Assembly (NCBI GenBank): GCA_947247005.1 | Contig: OX365955.1 | Span: 14,613,322-14,677,321, forward strand | Source of the DNA: Spisula solida | Lineage: Eukaryota; Mollusca; Bivalvia; Venerida; Mactridae | Reading direction: 5' to 3' | DNA length: 64,000 nucleotides | Shown: one piece after another, positions 12,105 through 22,996 of the stretch | Numbering within the stretch: the first letter of the stretch is position 1 | How the letters are laid out: every line of letters begins with the position of its first letter | Position numbers and translations under genes: made by a program | The notes under the pieces: model-generated | Database searches by the model: none | What the model was told of the DNA's origin: nothing | Seen by the model: only the letters and a program-made list of their open reading frames with translations

Positions 12105-13715
12105 TATGAACGAGCGACGTTCCTCGTATATATAATCATTTTCTATATGAATGAGGGACGTTCGAGGGACGTTCCTCGTATATAAAATTACTTGCTATAT
12201 GAATGAGGGACGTTCCATGTATACCTAATTCTTTGCTATATGAATGAGGGACGTTCCATGTATACCTAATCATTTTCTATATAAACAAGGGGCGTTCCTC
12301 GTATATATAATCACTTGCTATATGAACGAGGGGCGTTCATCGTATACAAAATTACTTGCTATATGAACGAGGGACGTTCCTCGTATATATAATCACTTGC
12401 TATATGAACGAGGCACGTTCATCGTACTAGTACAAAATTACTTGCTATATGAACGAGGGAAGTTCCTTGTATACAAAATTACTTGCTATATGAACGAGGG
12501 ACGTTCATCGTATACAAAATTGCTTGCTATATGAACGAGGGACGTTCATCGTACTAGTATACAAAATTATTTGCTATATGAACGAGGGACGTTCCTTGTA
12601 TACAAAATTACTTGCTATATGAACGAGGGGCGTTTGTCATACTAGTATACAAAATTACTTGCTATATGAACGAGGGACGTTCATCGTACTAGTATACAAA
12701 ATTACTTGCTATATGAACGAGGGACGTTCATCATACTAGTATACAAAATTACTTGCTATATGAACGAGGGGCGTTCATCACACTTGTATACAAAATTACT
12801 TGCTATATGAACAAGGGACGTTCATCGTACTAGTATACAAAATTACTTGCTATATGAAAGAGGGGCGTTCATCATACTAGTATACAAAATTACTTGCTAT
12901 ATGAACGAGGGACGTTCATTGTACTAGTATACAAAATTACTTGCTTTATGAACGAGGGACGTTGATCATACTAGTATACAAAATTACTTGCTATATGAAC
13001 GAGGGACGTTCATCATACTAGTATACAAAATTACTTGCTATATGAACGAGGGGCGTTCATCATACTAGTATACAAAATTATTTGCTATATGAACGAGGGG
13101 CGTTCCTTGTATACAAAATTACTTGCTATATGAACGAGGGGCGTTCATCATACTAGTATACAAAATTACTTGCTATATGAACGAGGGACGTTCATCGTAC
13201 TAGTATACAAAATTACTTGCTATATGAACGAGGGACGTTCATCGTACTAGTATACAAAATTACTTGCTATATGAACGAGGGACGTTCATCATACTAGTAT
13301 ACAAAATTACTTGCTATATGAACGAGGGGCGTTCATCATACTAGTATACAAAATTACTTGCTATATGAACAAGGGACGTTCATCGTACTAGTATACAAAA
13401 TTACTTGCTATATGAAAGAGGGGCATTCTTCATACTAGTATACAAAATTACTTGCTATATGAACGAGGGACGTTCATTGTACTAGTATACAAAATTACTT
13501 GCTTTATGAACGAGGGACGTTGATCATACTAGTATACAAAATTACTTGCTATATGAACGAGGGACGTTCATCATACTAGTATACAAAATTACTTGCTATA
13601 TGAACGAGGGGCGTTCATCATACTAGTATACAAAATTATTTGCTATATGAACGAGGGGCGTTCCTTGTTTACAGAATTACTTGCTATATGAAAGAGGGAC
13701 GTTCATCGTTTATAT
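12105..13715. repeat. 47-bp minisatellite with higher-order duplication
   Basis: About 34 copies of a 47-bp unit containing TTGCTATATGAACGAGGGAC, GTTCATCGTACTAGTATAC and AAAATTAC. Each unit carries the inverted repeat GAACG-AGGGA-CGTTC. Early units (12105-12600) often lack CTAGTATAC and are nearer 40 bp. A run of distinctive variants (AACAAGGG, GAAAGAGGGG, CATTGTAC, CTTTATG with GTTGATC) recurs in the same order about 558 bp later. Confidence 0.97.
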
Positions 13716-13849
13716 AACTACTTACCTTATTTTTTTCTAATTTCCATTCTTTGTTAATAATTGTCAACTCTACTGTGGATCAAACATTTTATTCAAGGCA
13801 TTTGGAATTCTCTTTGATTTCTACTGTTCTTGTTTTTCCTGTAGGCGAC

Positions 13850-14116
13850 TTCACCCCATATTTTAGCTTTAGACATAGTTGTATTGTCCTCTTTAATGAC
13901 CGCAGTCAGTCACAGCTGTATTGTTCTGTCCAGTGACCTCAGTTTGTTGCAGTCCTTTTGTTCGATCCAGCGATCTCAGTTACAGCTACATTGTTCTGTG
14001 CAATACCCACATTGAGTAGAAGTATATTTATTCTGCCCAGCTACCTCAGTTTGTAGCAGTCTTATTGTTCTACTTGGTGAGCTCAGTTAGTCAGTCAATT
14101 ATTATTATTATAGTAT
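13850..14116. repeat. degenerate ancestor-like repeat
   Basis: Loosely repeated blocks CCAGTGACCTCAGTT, GTTGCAGTC and ATTGTTCTGTCC at 45-60 bp spacing. They contain the motif that makes up the tight 17-bp array immediately downstream. Confidence 0.6.
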
Positions 14117-14277
14117 TGTTTTATCCAGTGACCTCAGTTATCCAGTGACCTCAGTTATCCAGTGACCTCAGTTATCAAGTGACCTCAGTTATCCAGTGAC
14201 CTCAGTTATCCAGTGACCTCAGTTATCAAGTGACCTCAGTTATCCAGTGACCTCAGTTATCCAGTGACCTCAGTTAG
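14117..14277. repeat. 17-bp minisatellite
   Basis: Nine to ten copies of TTATCCAGTGACCTCAG; several have TCAAG in place of TCCAG. Confidence 0.97.
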
Positions 14278-14295
14278 TCACAGTTGTACATTTCT

Positions 14296-15035
14296 ATCGT
14301 GGTGGGTATTGTGATGGGTTATCGTGGTGGGTATTGTGATGGGGTATCGTGGTGGGTATTGTGATGGGGTATCATGGTGGGTATTGTGATGGGGTATCGT
14401 GGTTGGTATTGTGATGGGTTTAGTGGTGGGTATTGTGATGGGGTATTGTGGTGGGTATTGTGATGGGGTATCGTGGTGGGTATTGTGATGGGGTATCGTG
14501 GTGGGTATTGTGATGGGGTATCGTGGTGGGTATTGTGATGGGGTAGTGGTGGGTATTGTGATGGGGTATTGTGGTGGGTATTGTGTTGGGGTATGGTGGT
14601 GGGTATTGTGATGGGGTAGTGGTGGGTATTGTGATGGGGTAGTGGTGGGTATTGTGATGGGGTATCATGGTGGGTATTGTGATGGGGTATGGTGGTGGGT
14701 ATTGTGATGGGGTATGGTGGTGGGTATTGTGATGGGGTATGGTGGTGGGTATTGTGTTGGGGTATGGTGGTGGGTATTAAGATGGGTTAGTGGTGGGTAT
14801 TGTGATGGGGTAGTGGTGGGTATTGTGATTGGGTAGTGGTGGGTATTGTGATGGGGTATCGTGGTGGGTATTGTGATGGGGTATCGTAATGAGTATTGTG
14901 ATGGGGTATTGTGGTGGGTATTGTGATGGGGTATCGTAGTGGGTATTGTGATGGGGTATAGTGGTGGGTATTGTGATGTGGTATCGTGGTGGGTATTGTG
15001 ATGGGGTATTGTGGTGGGTATTGTGATGGGGTATC
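14296..15035. repeat. 22/25-bp GT-rich minisatellite
   Basis: About 31 copies of GTGGTGGGTATTGTGATGGG with alternating linkers (GTATC, GTATT or GTA), giving 25-bp and 22-bp unit forms. The plus strand is almost entirely G and T. Regular GGG/GGGG runs make G-quadruplex formation conceivable. Minus-strand open frames rich in THH and PSQ reflect the repeat only. Confidence 0.97.
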
Positions 15036-15688
15036 GGGTCTTCTAGGTGTTATCTTCTGAGTAAGTAACATATCTCTTCTTTCTGTCCTTATCAGTGGAA
15101 ATATATCTACACTAAATGAAGTGTATATATAAAACCCACACCATACTGATCATCTGAGGTTAAATTTAAAACATTGATAAACGCTATAACTGTTTTGTTA
15201 CTTAAACCTAGTAATGATGTGGAATAACCTGAACTTGTAGATTATTCACTGACTAGTAATATATAGTGTACCTATGATAGTACCTGTGACATGTCGCTGT
15301 CTATTGTTAACAGTTTAACAAATTAATCTTAAAAGTATGTTAACCAATAAATCATGGGAGTACAGGTATATAAAGTCTACAGTCGCAGTTTTGTGTGTAT
15401 GAGATACTAAATTGACGTGCCCTACATTTAACTCAAGCTCATTGTAATGTAATCCATTGGTATAATGTGTTGTACGAAGGCACCTACAAAATTGTCAACT
15501 ACCTGAAGAACTCGTTCATACGGTATTGTTTAAAAACAAACAAGTTTTGTTCTGTAGTGTTTGTCGGCTGTTGATGTGCGCTGGGCCAGAAACGACTCAT
15601 ACTGATTAACAATTGATCTGATACGGATCATAATCTATATACACATCAAGTTAAATGAAAACTTCACCATTTTATATTGACGGGCAGA
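15036..15688. other. no feature recognised
   Basis: Unassigned AT-rich sequence between the GT-rich array and the long G-run. Confidence 0.5.
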
Positions 15689-15711
15689 GGGGGGGGGGGG
15701 GGGGGGGGGGG
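15689..15711. repeat. poly(G) run
   Basis: Twenty-three consecutive G residues. Length is likely polymorphic and error-prone in sequencing. Confidence 0.97.
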
Positions 15712-16199
15712 TTGGATAAATGTACAGCTGATAGTGGTAGCGGTATAAAGTGGGTTGTGAATTTTATGTGCTAATTTATGCCACATGTTCAGTTTTGTAT
15801 GTTTTACTGTATATGTATACCTATATATGATAGGTGTATTTTGGTAACATATATGATATCATTGACACTGTGAGTGTAATGTGTACGGGGAGGAAGAATG
15901 AAGGATGAAGGTGTATAGTTGATACTGAACGATGTGATAGAGAAACCTTGTCTTGATGTGATAGAAACACCTAAGTCCTGTTTTTAGTGATAATTAAATA
16001 TCAATTACTGCTTACTGTCGTATTTTGTTATATGCTGATTTAACAGGTTACTAAATTGGGTGCGTCCACACTGCCGACTTAACATAATACCTCCCTGACG
16101 TTTACCCACTCTGCCAATTTTACATGACCTCACTGGTGGGATTCAAACCTGCGCTGGTAAGGAGTATGTCGGCATTACCCATCAGCTGGGCGATAAAAC
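15712..16199. other. unassigned; possible tRNA-like remnant
   Basis: GGTGGGATTCAAACC at 16135 on the plus strand may be the reverse of a decayed SINE B box (GGTTTGAATCCCACC), but no convincing A box follows. Nothing else was recognised. Confidence 0.35.
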
Positions 16200-16209
16200 A
16201 GGATTATGG

Positions 16210-16570
16210 CAAGGTTCGCACAGGTTTTGAAAAGTCCTTGAATTTTGTTCCAATCTTGAAAAGTACTTGGATGAATACAAAGCCAAAATGGTACTTAAAA
16301 GTAACTGAAAAGCCTTAAATTAAGACAAATGGCCTGGAATATACATAGTCAAAATGACACATTTTCTGCGTAAACAGAAAAACGTTTTTTCTTGCAAATT
16401 GTGTAAATTTATTGATGCGAGAGCGAGTAGTCTTGGTGACAATTATTTTTATGTTAATCCAGCACAAAAAGTCAAAATCATACAATTTTACCTTAGAGAA
16501 TGTTTGGGAAAATGTCTTGTAAATACAATTTCTTTCTTGGAAAAACCTTGAAAAATCCTTGAATTTGGGT
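16210..16570. mobile_element. possible repeat with TTGAAAAGTCCTTGAA ends
   Basis: Both edges carry related direct motifs: TTTTGAAAAGTCCTTGAATT at 16224 and CCTTGAAAAATCCTTGAATT at 16547. This pairing suggests a decayed repetitive element. The minus-strand open frame of about 100 codons shows no known domain. Confidence 0.35.
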
Positions 16571-17879
16571 GAGAAAATTGTGAATGAACCATGTATAACA
16601 AGTAATGGTGTTTGTATCACTCACAAACACAGAGTCGTAGAACTTTTTTGTCGGCCCCTGAGTAGATGGTTCAGTTGAGACTATAGGTGTGAGTGTTATA
16701 AGCCATAGTATTTATATATGAAAACAGAATTGAATCAATAAAATCCATTAAACAAATATTGTTAGCTTTCTGATGTAGAAGTGCTCCATTATTAAAGCAT
16801 TAATAAATCAGGTTCAACTTCTAATTCTATACAAACAGAGGTGATTTCTACCCTCTGCCCTGGTAAAGGGGATGTACCAGTATCTTAATAAAAAATATAA
16901 AAATTGTGATTAAATCTTAAGCAATTACACAAAATGTTAATAATGCTATTGCTTACATTGTATGATCTAAAACTTCAGAACGGTGGTTAAAACATATGTA
17001 AAATGTAATATTATGTGCCCACACCAAAATTATACAAAGTATTAAAACAACATTTTTAGCTCCACTATTTCGTAGAATAAGGGCATTTGTTGAAAATATA
17101 CCCTTTTTCTACCTAGTGCAAATTGTAGAAATGCTTATTAGTTCACCTTCATGACCCAGAGGACCTACACTTGAGTAGGTAACTGTCCTGCATTTTGTCC
17201 AAATTATCTCCCTTTTTCGACTTAGAAGCCAAAACCTCTACACAACAGAGGGTAATGCTGCTGATATGAAGTATTTCGTTTTGAATATATACTATCCTAG
17301 CATGACACTGCCAATAGCGGAGGGGGCTGTTAGTGGACAGCTCTTCTTTTAATGGCATTTAGTAATAAATTATCTGTAAACTTTCAGGGGATGGTAAAAT
17401 ATTCTGCATTTAAAAAAAATAATTTAAACTAATTACTGCTATTAAATTAAATAGCAATTTTAATATTTGTAAAGTATGGATACCTCCCTTCTAATGCTAA
17501 TTCTATGCAAACCTGTGGTGACTTCTACCCCCCTTCCCTGTTTAAATTAGGACACAGTCGGGAGGTGGTGTTTTGAGATGGATAATACGCCTGTCTTATA
17601 TCAATGTGTCTTATTTCTCAGTATTTTCGTATTGATCCACCGTTAACTTGTATACACCATGTATATCTATTGTCTGACTGACTACTGCGATTTTGTATGA
17701 AAATTGGCATGAAAAAAAACCACGCCTTGTTTTCTGAATAAACCTTAATCAATATGAACAGTTATAAGGTTTGTTTACAGAATGAACAAATCATGTTTGT
17801 TTACCTTTCACACTATAGTCTTCTGAATTAGTTTTAATTCAATATTCCTAGTTTATATATTTCTGAAGAGTTTGTACAT
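16571..17879. other. no feature recognised
   Basis: AT-rich sequence with no identifiable array or element. Two similar stretches near 16812-16870 and 17498-17540 (CTTCTAAT, CTATACAAAC/CTATGCAAAC, GTGATTTCTACC/GTGACTTCTACC) hint at a decayed duplicate. Confidence 0.45.
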
Positions 17880-18262
17880 TGATAAACATTTCTTTTTGCA
17901 CCCAGAATCGTTTGTCCGAGTTTCCTTCTGTACCCCTTTCATGTCCACTCCGTAACTCTTCTGTGCGAAAGATTTTACTGTTACCTGTTAGGGTCGTTCA
18001 GCGGCTGTGTCAGCTGATTGGCAAAACATGGTTGCCTTGATTTACGGTCAAGGTCACAGCAGTTTGGTTGCCTTGATTTATGGTCAAGGTCACAGCAGCT
18101 TGGTTGCCTTGATTAACGGTCAAGGTCACATGTTGGAAATAGGGCTTTGTCCATCTTTTTGTGTCTGCTCTGTATCTCTTATGCAATTTGTAGGGTTGCT
18201 AAATTTGGCCCAAAATATTCAGCACATGAGCGTGATTGAAGGTGAAGGTCACAAATGGGAAC
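17880..18262 (+). mobile_element. GGTCA-rich dispersed repeat (family K)
   Basis: The region begins with a TTGTCCGAGTTTCCTTCTGT segment and contains an internal 36-bp array. Its tone (TGTCCG-type motifs, 'GAAGGTCAAGGTCAC' blocks) resembles the other hairpin elements here, but I cannot place either terminus. Confidence 0.35.
18029..18130. repeat. 36-bp tandem repeat, 3 copies
   Basis: Units contain GGTTGCCTTGATTTACGGTC and AAGGTCACAGCAG. Each includes TCAAGGTCA, the extended half-site bound by monomeric nuclear receptors such as SF-1 and ERR in animals. Binding here is not shown. Confidence 0.92.
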
Positions 18263-18347
18263 ATGGTTCTAGGCCTAGAACCTTATTATTGTAAAATCTG
18301 GTCTTCCAAGATACAATATTTATAATGACCACATGCTTGAATATGTG

Positions 18348-18662
18348 AACCATGGGCACCTGTATAATTCCATGGACACTACAGCAACCATGGTTGCCAC
18401 TCAGGATACCATGATACCACTGTGTGACCATGGATAAACAAATGGCACCATGGACACCACTATGGCCATGGGCACACCAATTTGATCATGGACACCACTA
18501 TATATATGGCCATGGGTACAACTTTGACCATGTACACCACATTTGACCATGTCCTCGAATACAACCATGGGTATCAATACAATGACTATGGACACCATTA
18601 TGACCATGGACACCACTATGACCATTGGCACCACTTAGTAGACCATGGACATCAATATAATC
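18348..18662. repeat. degenerate CCATGG(A/G)CACCA minisatellite
   Basis: About 15 loosely spaced copies of a GACCATGGACACCACTAT-like unit of roughly 18-27 bp. Spacing is irregular. Confidence 0.8.
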
Positions 18663-19183
18663 ATTGTTATTATTTTTGAATCTCAGTTGTTTGATTTAAT
18701 TGCAAGATTTTTCATGAACAAATAAATGTGATTATTGATCAGTTACGTGTGTTTAGTCATATTTTTATTGCATTTTACAGAACTGTATATTCGTACCCAG
18801 TTATTCTTTTTAGCTACGATTGTTATCAAATTTATTGAAGGTCGGCCACTATCTAACTGCCATGGTGTGGGATGGCAGCCATAGAGGTCTGTCTGTGAAA
18901 AAAATAAAGAATCAGATAGACTTGTTTAGCTTTTACTTTGTGTTACATATTTGAGAGGAATTGATAAGTTTAGTGCTACTTAAATGGAATGAATAATTTA
19001 TGAATGTTAACAGATCAACTGAGCTGTTTTTCTGTTCCTTGAAATGATTGTTTTTGTAGTTGGCTCAGTCAGGAAGGTTTTATAACATAATGTCCATTTA
19101 CAACATTGTCTTCATTTCAATATATAGTCGCCATGGTTACCAGTAGTTCTTTCGCAATACTATTTTATAGATTGCATTTTAAA
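18663..19183. other. no feature recognised
   Basis: Unassigned sequence. Confidence 0.5.
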
Positions 19184-19645
19184 CGTCACTTTTACACCAA
19201 AATGATGGTGACATCACCTTTTTGCACCTTAATGCTGGCGACATCACTTTTTTGTACCAAAATGCAGGCGACATCACTTTTGCGCCGAAATGCTGGTGAA
19301 GTAGTTTCATGCACCACAATGCTGGCGAAGTCACTTTTTATGCCCCCGTATCGATAGATCGAGAGGCATATAGTGATTCACCTGTCCGTCCGTCCTGGTT
19401 AACCCAAATTGACCGTTTCTTCTAGCATCATTATGGCTTGCTACAAAGCTTCCAAACCTGCATGGATGTTGTATATGAACACTCTCCACACACCTGTATC
19501 ACTTGACCCCATTTTGACCTTCACCTTGACCTAATTTTGGACTTAGACTTATTTATGGACAAGGCTTTCACAGGGGGCATAAGCGTTTATTGAAAGCAGT
19601 CTTGTTTGCACCAAAATTCTAGTGAAGTCACACATTTGTTCATGC
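19184..19645. repeat. 30-bp tandem repeat interrupted by an A element
   Basis: Units of about 30 bp (TTTTTGCACC, AAAATGCTGG, CGACATCAC) run to 19339, stop inside a T-run, and resume at 19617 with TGCACCAAAATTCTAG and GAAGTCAC. The intervening 277 bp is the family A element, so the pre-insertion site can be inferred directly from neighbouring units. Confidence 0.9.
19340..19616 (+). mobile_element. family A hairpin element, copy A1
   Basis: It starts ATGCCCCCGTATCGATAGAT with a TATGCC/GGCATA 5' hairpin, then GCATATAGTGATTCACC, a short TGTCCGTCCGTCC tract, TTGACCGTTTCTTCTAGCAT, GACCTTCACCTTGACC, and ends GGGGGCATAAGCG, AGTCTTGTT. The 3' stem GCGTT/AACGC is damaged here (AAAGC). No coding capacity. 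It is inserted into the 30-bp array. Confidence 0.9.
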
Positions 19646-20584
19646 ACACTAGGAGAACATGTTTAAACATACTTCAATTGGTTCTTACATTATTAACATA
19701 AAAAATTATGCAAGATAACAGTATTTATGTGATAAATTGCGCTGTATTACTGTATTTGAGTTTGTTACCGCAGTTTTCATTGTTATCATTTCTCAGTTTT
19801 AATAAGTATTGTATACAAAACACAATGTATGATTTAACACCCGAGTTTAATCATTTTAAGTGGGTTTTAAAACTTTATGGCTACCATGGGACTCCCTCAT
19901 GTCGATTATGTTGAAAATTTTCAAGAAAATCACATAAGCAGTCATTCATGTGATATGTTGTCATCACAACGACCAAGCGTTCTTACCATGCTACCATTGG
20001 AATCAATATGAAGAAGTAACATAACTTATACAGTACCACTCCTGTGTATAATTACTGTATAGTCTGAAGTGAACTTTCTCAAAATGTCTTTTATTAATAC
20101 TGGTAGATTATAAATTTCATGTCAAAAGGCAAGCAACTAAATTTTGTTGGAACGATTTTCGAGAAATTGTTTCACTTAGAAGTTCTGATGGTTGTATTAC
20201 TGCATTGATTTGTTGGTGGAGTCAGTAAAGAAGAGTCGCATCATGGAGATTTCTCAAATACTGGAAACAGTACATCAACAAGGACAATATTTACTGTTTT
20301 GGGGTTCATGCTGTCTACATTTTCTTGGCTATTATAATTCACAAAATAACATCAATATTGTGTCATGTTACATAAGACTGTCATGGTTTTGTAACATTTG
20401 CGGTTGTTGATTCAGATTGTAGAGTGATTTAAGATACTATGAAATACATATTAAGTTCATCAACACTTTAAATTGACATTTAAGTTTGGTCTTCAGGTCA
20501 TAGCATTTATTTATTGAAGATGGTAATTTATTGATTTTGAACACTTACATGTGATATTTTCTCCTTTTAGTTGTGCAAATCTTT
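19646..20584. other. no feature recognised
   Basis: AT-rich sequence with short chance open frames only. Confidence 0.5.
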
Positions 20585-20868
20585 TAAACAAGTGTTTTCC
20601 ACGATAGCCTCGTGGTAGATAGAGCATCAGCTTCGAGTGCGGGCGGTCCTGGGTTCGACCCCTGGCTGCGTCATACCAGACAAAATAAAAATGGTACCAG
20701 AAATTCCCTTGCTTGACGCTCAGCATAAAAGGGAAACTGGCTTCTCTTCTCTCATACCCTTGTGGAGATGATGACATCAGGAATGAGGTGTCAAGAGTGA
20801 TCAATATAAGTTGGAAAACTTGTTTCACAATCAACCTTAAATAGATTAGTATAAACTAAACAAGTGTT
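20585..20868 (+). mobile_element. SINE-1, complete insertion with 12-bp target duplication
   Basis: TAAACAAGTGTT at 20585-20596 is repeated exactly at 20857-20868 and brackets a 260-bp SINE. Its head has a polymerase III A box (TAGCCTCGTGGTAGATAGAG, 20605) and a B box (GGGTTCGACCCC, 20651-20662) at tRNA spacing. The acceptor stem does not pair, so it is not a functional tRNA. The body includes CAGGAATGAGGTG and CTTGTTTCACAATCAACC, which recur near 33960-34300 and 50570-50715. The perfect duplication suggests a fairly recent insertion. Confidence 0.93.
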
Positions 20869-20984
20869 GAAATTCAGCCTGAAGCATCTACAAGTTAATT
20901 CATTTGCAAGGTGGTTCAGGTACTAGTGTTGGTTTACTTTTAGATGACTTGTAATTTCCTGGACTGGTGTGCAAGTTTACTAGA

Positions 20985-21660
20985 ACCCAGTTTCAATTTG
21001 CAGGATTCCAGTTTCACTTTGCTGGAACCCAGTTTCACTTTGCAGGATTCCAGTTTCACTTTGCTGGAACCCAGTTTCACTCTGCTCAAGAACCCAGTTT
21101 CACTGCTGGAATCGAGTTTCAATTTGCAGGATTCCAGTTGCACTTTGCTGGAAACCAGTTTCACTGCTTGAATCCAGCTGCACTTTGCTGGAACCAAGTT
21201 TCACTCTGATGGAATCCAGTTGCATTTTGCTGGAACCCATTTTCATTCTGTTGGAATCCAGTTTCACTTTGCTGGAATTCAGTTTCGTTCTACTGGAACC
21301 CAGTTTCACTCTGCTGGAATCCAGTTTCACTTTGCTGGAATCCAGTTTCACTTTGCTAGAACCCAGTTTCATTCTACTGGAATCCAGTTTCACTTTGCTT
21401 GAATCCAGTTTCACTCTACTGGAACCCAGTTTCATTCTGCTGGAATCCAGTTTCACTTTGCTGGAACCCAGTTTCATTCTACAGGAATCCAGTTTCATTT
21501 TGCTTGAATCCAGTTTCTTAGCTGGAACCCAGTTTCATTCTGCTGGAATCCAGTTTCACTTTGCTGGAACCCAGTTTTACTCTGCTGGAATCCAGTTTCA
21601 CTTTGCTGGAACCCAGTTTCACTCTGCTGGAACCCAGTCTCACTCTGCTGGAATCCAGTG
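20985..21660. repeat. 21-bp minisatellite (42-bp dimer tendency)
   Basis: About 32 copies of GGAATCCAGTTTCACTTTGC or GGAACCCAGTTTCACTCTGC plus one base. AAT and ACC variants alternate in places. Because 21 is a multiple of three, open frames of up to 158 codons occur on both strands; they are not genes. Confidence 0.97.
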
Positions 21661-21662
21661 AC

Positions 21663-21952
21663 TAGGTGAGGTTTTGTGATCACTCTTTGGCCGTTGTCCT
21701 TCTGTCAGTCCACAATTGCTTGTTTACACGCTAGAGGTTACAATTTTGGCCTAATCTTTATGAAACTTGGTCACAATGATCATATCAACAAAATCTAGGC
21801 CAAGTTTGACATTGGGTCATCCGGGGTAAATAACTAGGTCACTAGTTCAAATCATAGAAAAACCTTCTAAGAAGTTGTAAATGCTTTCTTAGGTCACCTT
21901 AGGGACTTGCTTGAACAACTATGACAGGTGAGCGACTTGAAGGGCTCTTTAT
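21663..21952 (+). mobile_element. family E dispersed element (decayed)
   Basis: A segment with CACTCTTTGGCCGTTGTCC, a TTATGAAACTTGGTCAC block, AACTAGGTCACTAG and a 3' region CAGGTGAGCGACTTGA, GGGCTCTTTATG. The 3' edge resembles a hairpin-plus-CTCTTGTT end that has decayed. It lies directly against the 21-bp array. The assignment rests on overall organisation and memory of similar bivalve repeats. Confidence 0.45.
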
Positions 21953-22300
21953 GTTTAGTTTATTACATATATAATACTTGCATGAACTTATTTCTTGTTT
22001 ACAATTCAGAAGTCCTAAAGAATCCATGCATGATCATATAATTTGCTCTCTACCAAATGAAATTATGTCTCCATCTCTCTCTGTTTTCTGTTTTCTTTCT
22101 AAAGAGTTATAATTACTGAATTGGTGTTCTACAGATGATTTCATGTTTAAGTTCTGAAAATAGATTTGGATGTTAGATATTCCTGCCCAAAGGTGCTTCT
22201 AGTTATTCTTGTAGTAATTCTGTGCAGTTTGTAAAGATTTTATAATGCGCCGAGTTCCTTTTGGGAATACACAATCATCCTTTGTATCTCATTTATGCAA
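21953..22300. other. no feature recognised
   Basis: Unassigned AT-rich sequence. Confidence 0.5.
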
Positions 22301-22333
22301 GTCCTTACACACAGTGATACCTTGTTGGCCCTT

Positions 22334-22760
22334 AATACAATGTAGCAATACCACGTGACTTTTGACTACAGTTACAAGAAGAAATGTGTAAACATTAGAA
22401 AATAAAATAGTCATAAATATTTTATTTCTTCATCGATTTCTGTGAAATATACACCACGCTAAGGAGACAATAATTTGCTTTCCATGAAATATAAAATCTT
22501 TTTCAGCGGCTGTGCTGTTTTGTCCATTACCTTGTGAAACCGTGGAACATGTAGGTTTCACAGGGTAATGGAAAAATCGATAATACTCATGAAATTTTTT
22601 TATATTTCACGGAAAGCAAATGCTTTTCCCCTTAGCGTGGCGTATATTTGATAGAAATCGATGAAAAAATAAAATACTTATGGCTATATTTGTGTTCCAA
22701 TGTTTACAAATTTCTACTTGTAACTGTAGCCAAAAGTCATGTGGTATTGCTACACTGTAA
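22334..22760. mobile_element. 427-bp palindromic foldback element
   Basis: Two arms of about 190 bp are reverse complements at roughly 85-90% by eye. TACAATGTAGCAATACCAC at 22335 matches the reverse complement of GTGGTATTGCTACACTGTA ending at 22759. Inside are paired AAATACTTAT/ATAAATATTT blocks, ATCGATTTC, CACGCTAAGG and a central stem TCCATTACC/GGTAATGGA. No coding sequence. It interrupts the GGCCCTT-GAGGCTA junction of the old array. A TA target duplication is possible but not certain. Confidence 0.85.
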
Positions 22761-22996
22761 TAGAGGCTAAACTTATGGTACCCTATGATCCCTTGTTGCC
22801 TTTGAGGCTAGATTTTCAGTACATTATGATCTTTTTGGTCCTTTTTGTGGCCCTTTGAGGCTAGTTGTTGGTACACTGATCCCTTGTTGGCCTATCGAGG
22901 CTAGACATTGATGTACTGCAGTGCCTATATATTGGTACACTGTGGTCCCTTGTTGGCCCTTGGAGATGAGATTTTGTGATTCTGTGATGCCTTTTT

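Noticed and set aside
12105..13715. CRISPR array (short palindromic repeats at regular spacing)
   Set aside because: The supposed spacers are the same in every unit, so it is a simple tandem repeat, and the context is eukaryotic.
20601..20675. Functional tRNA gene
   Set aside because: A and B boxes are good but the acceptor stem does not pair, and the sequence continues into a SINE body with target duplications.
20940..21683. Open frames on both strands with LLESSFT or KLGSSKV repeats
   Set aside because: Product of the 21-bp array; complementary frames are open for the same reason.
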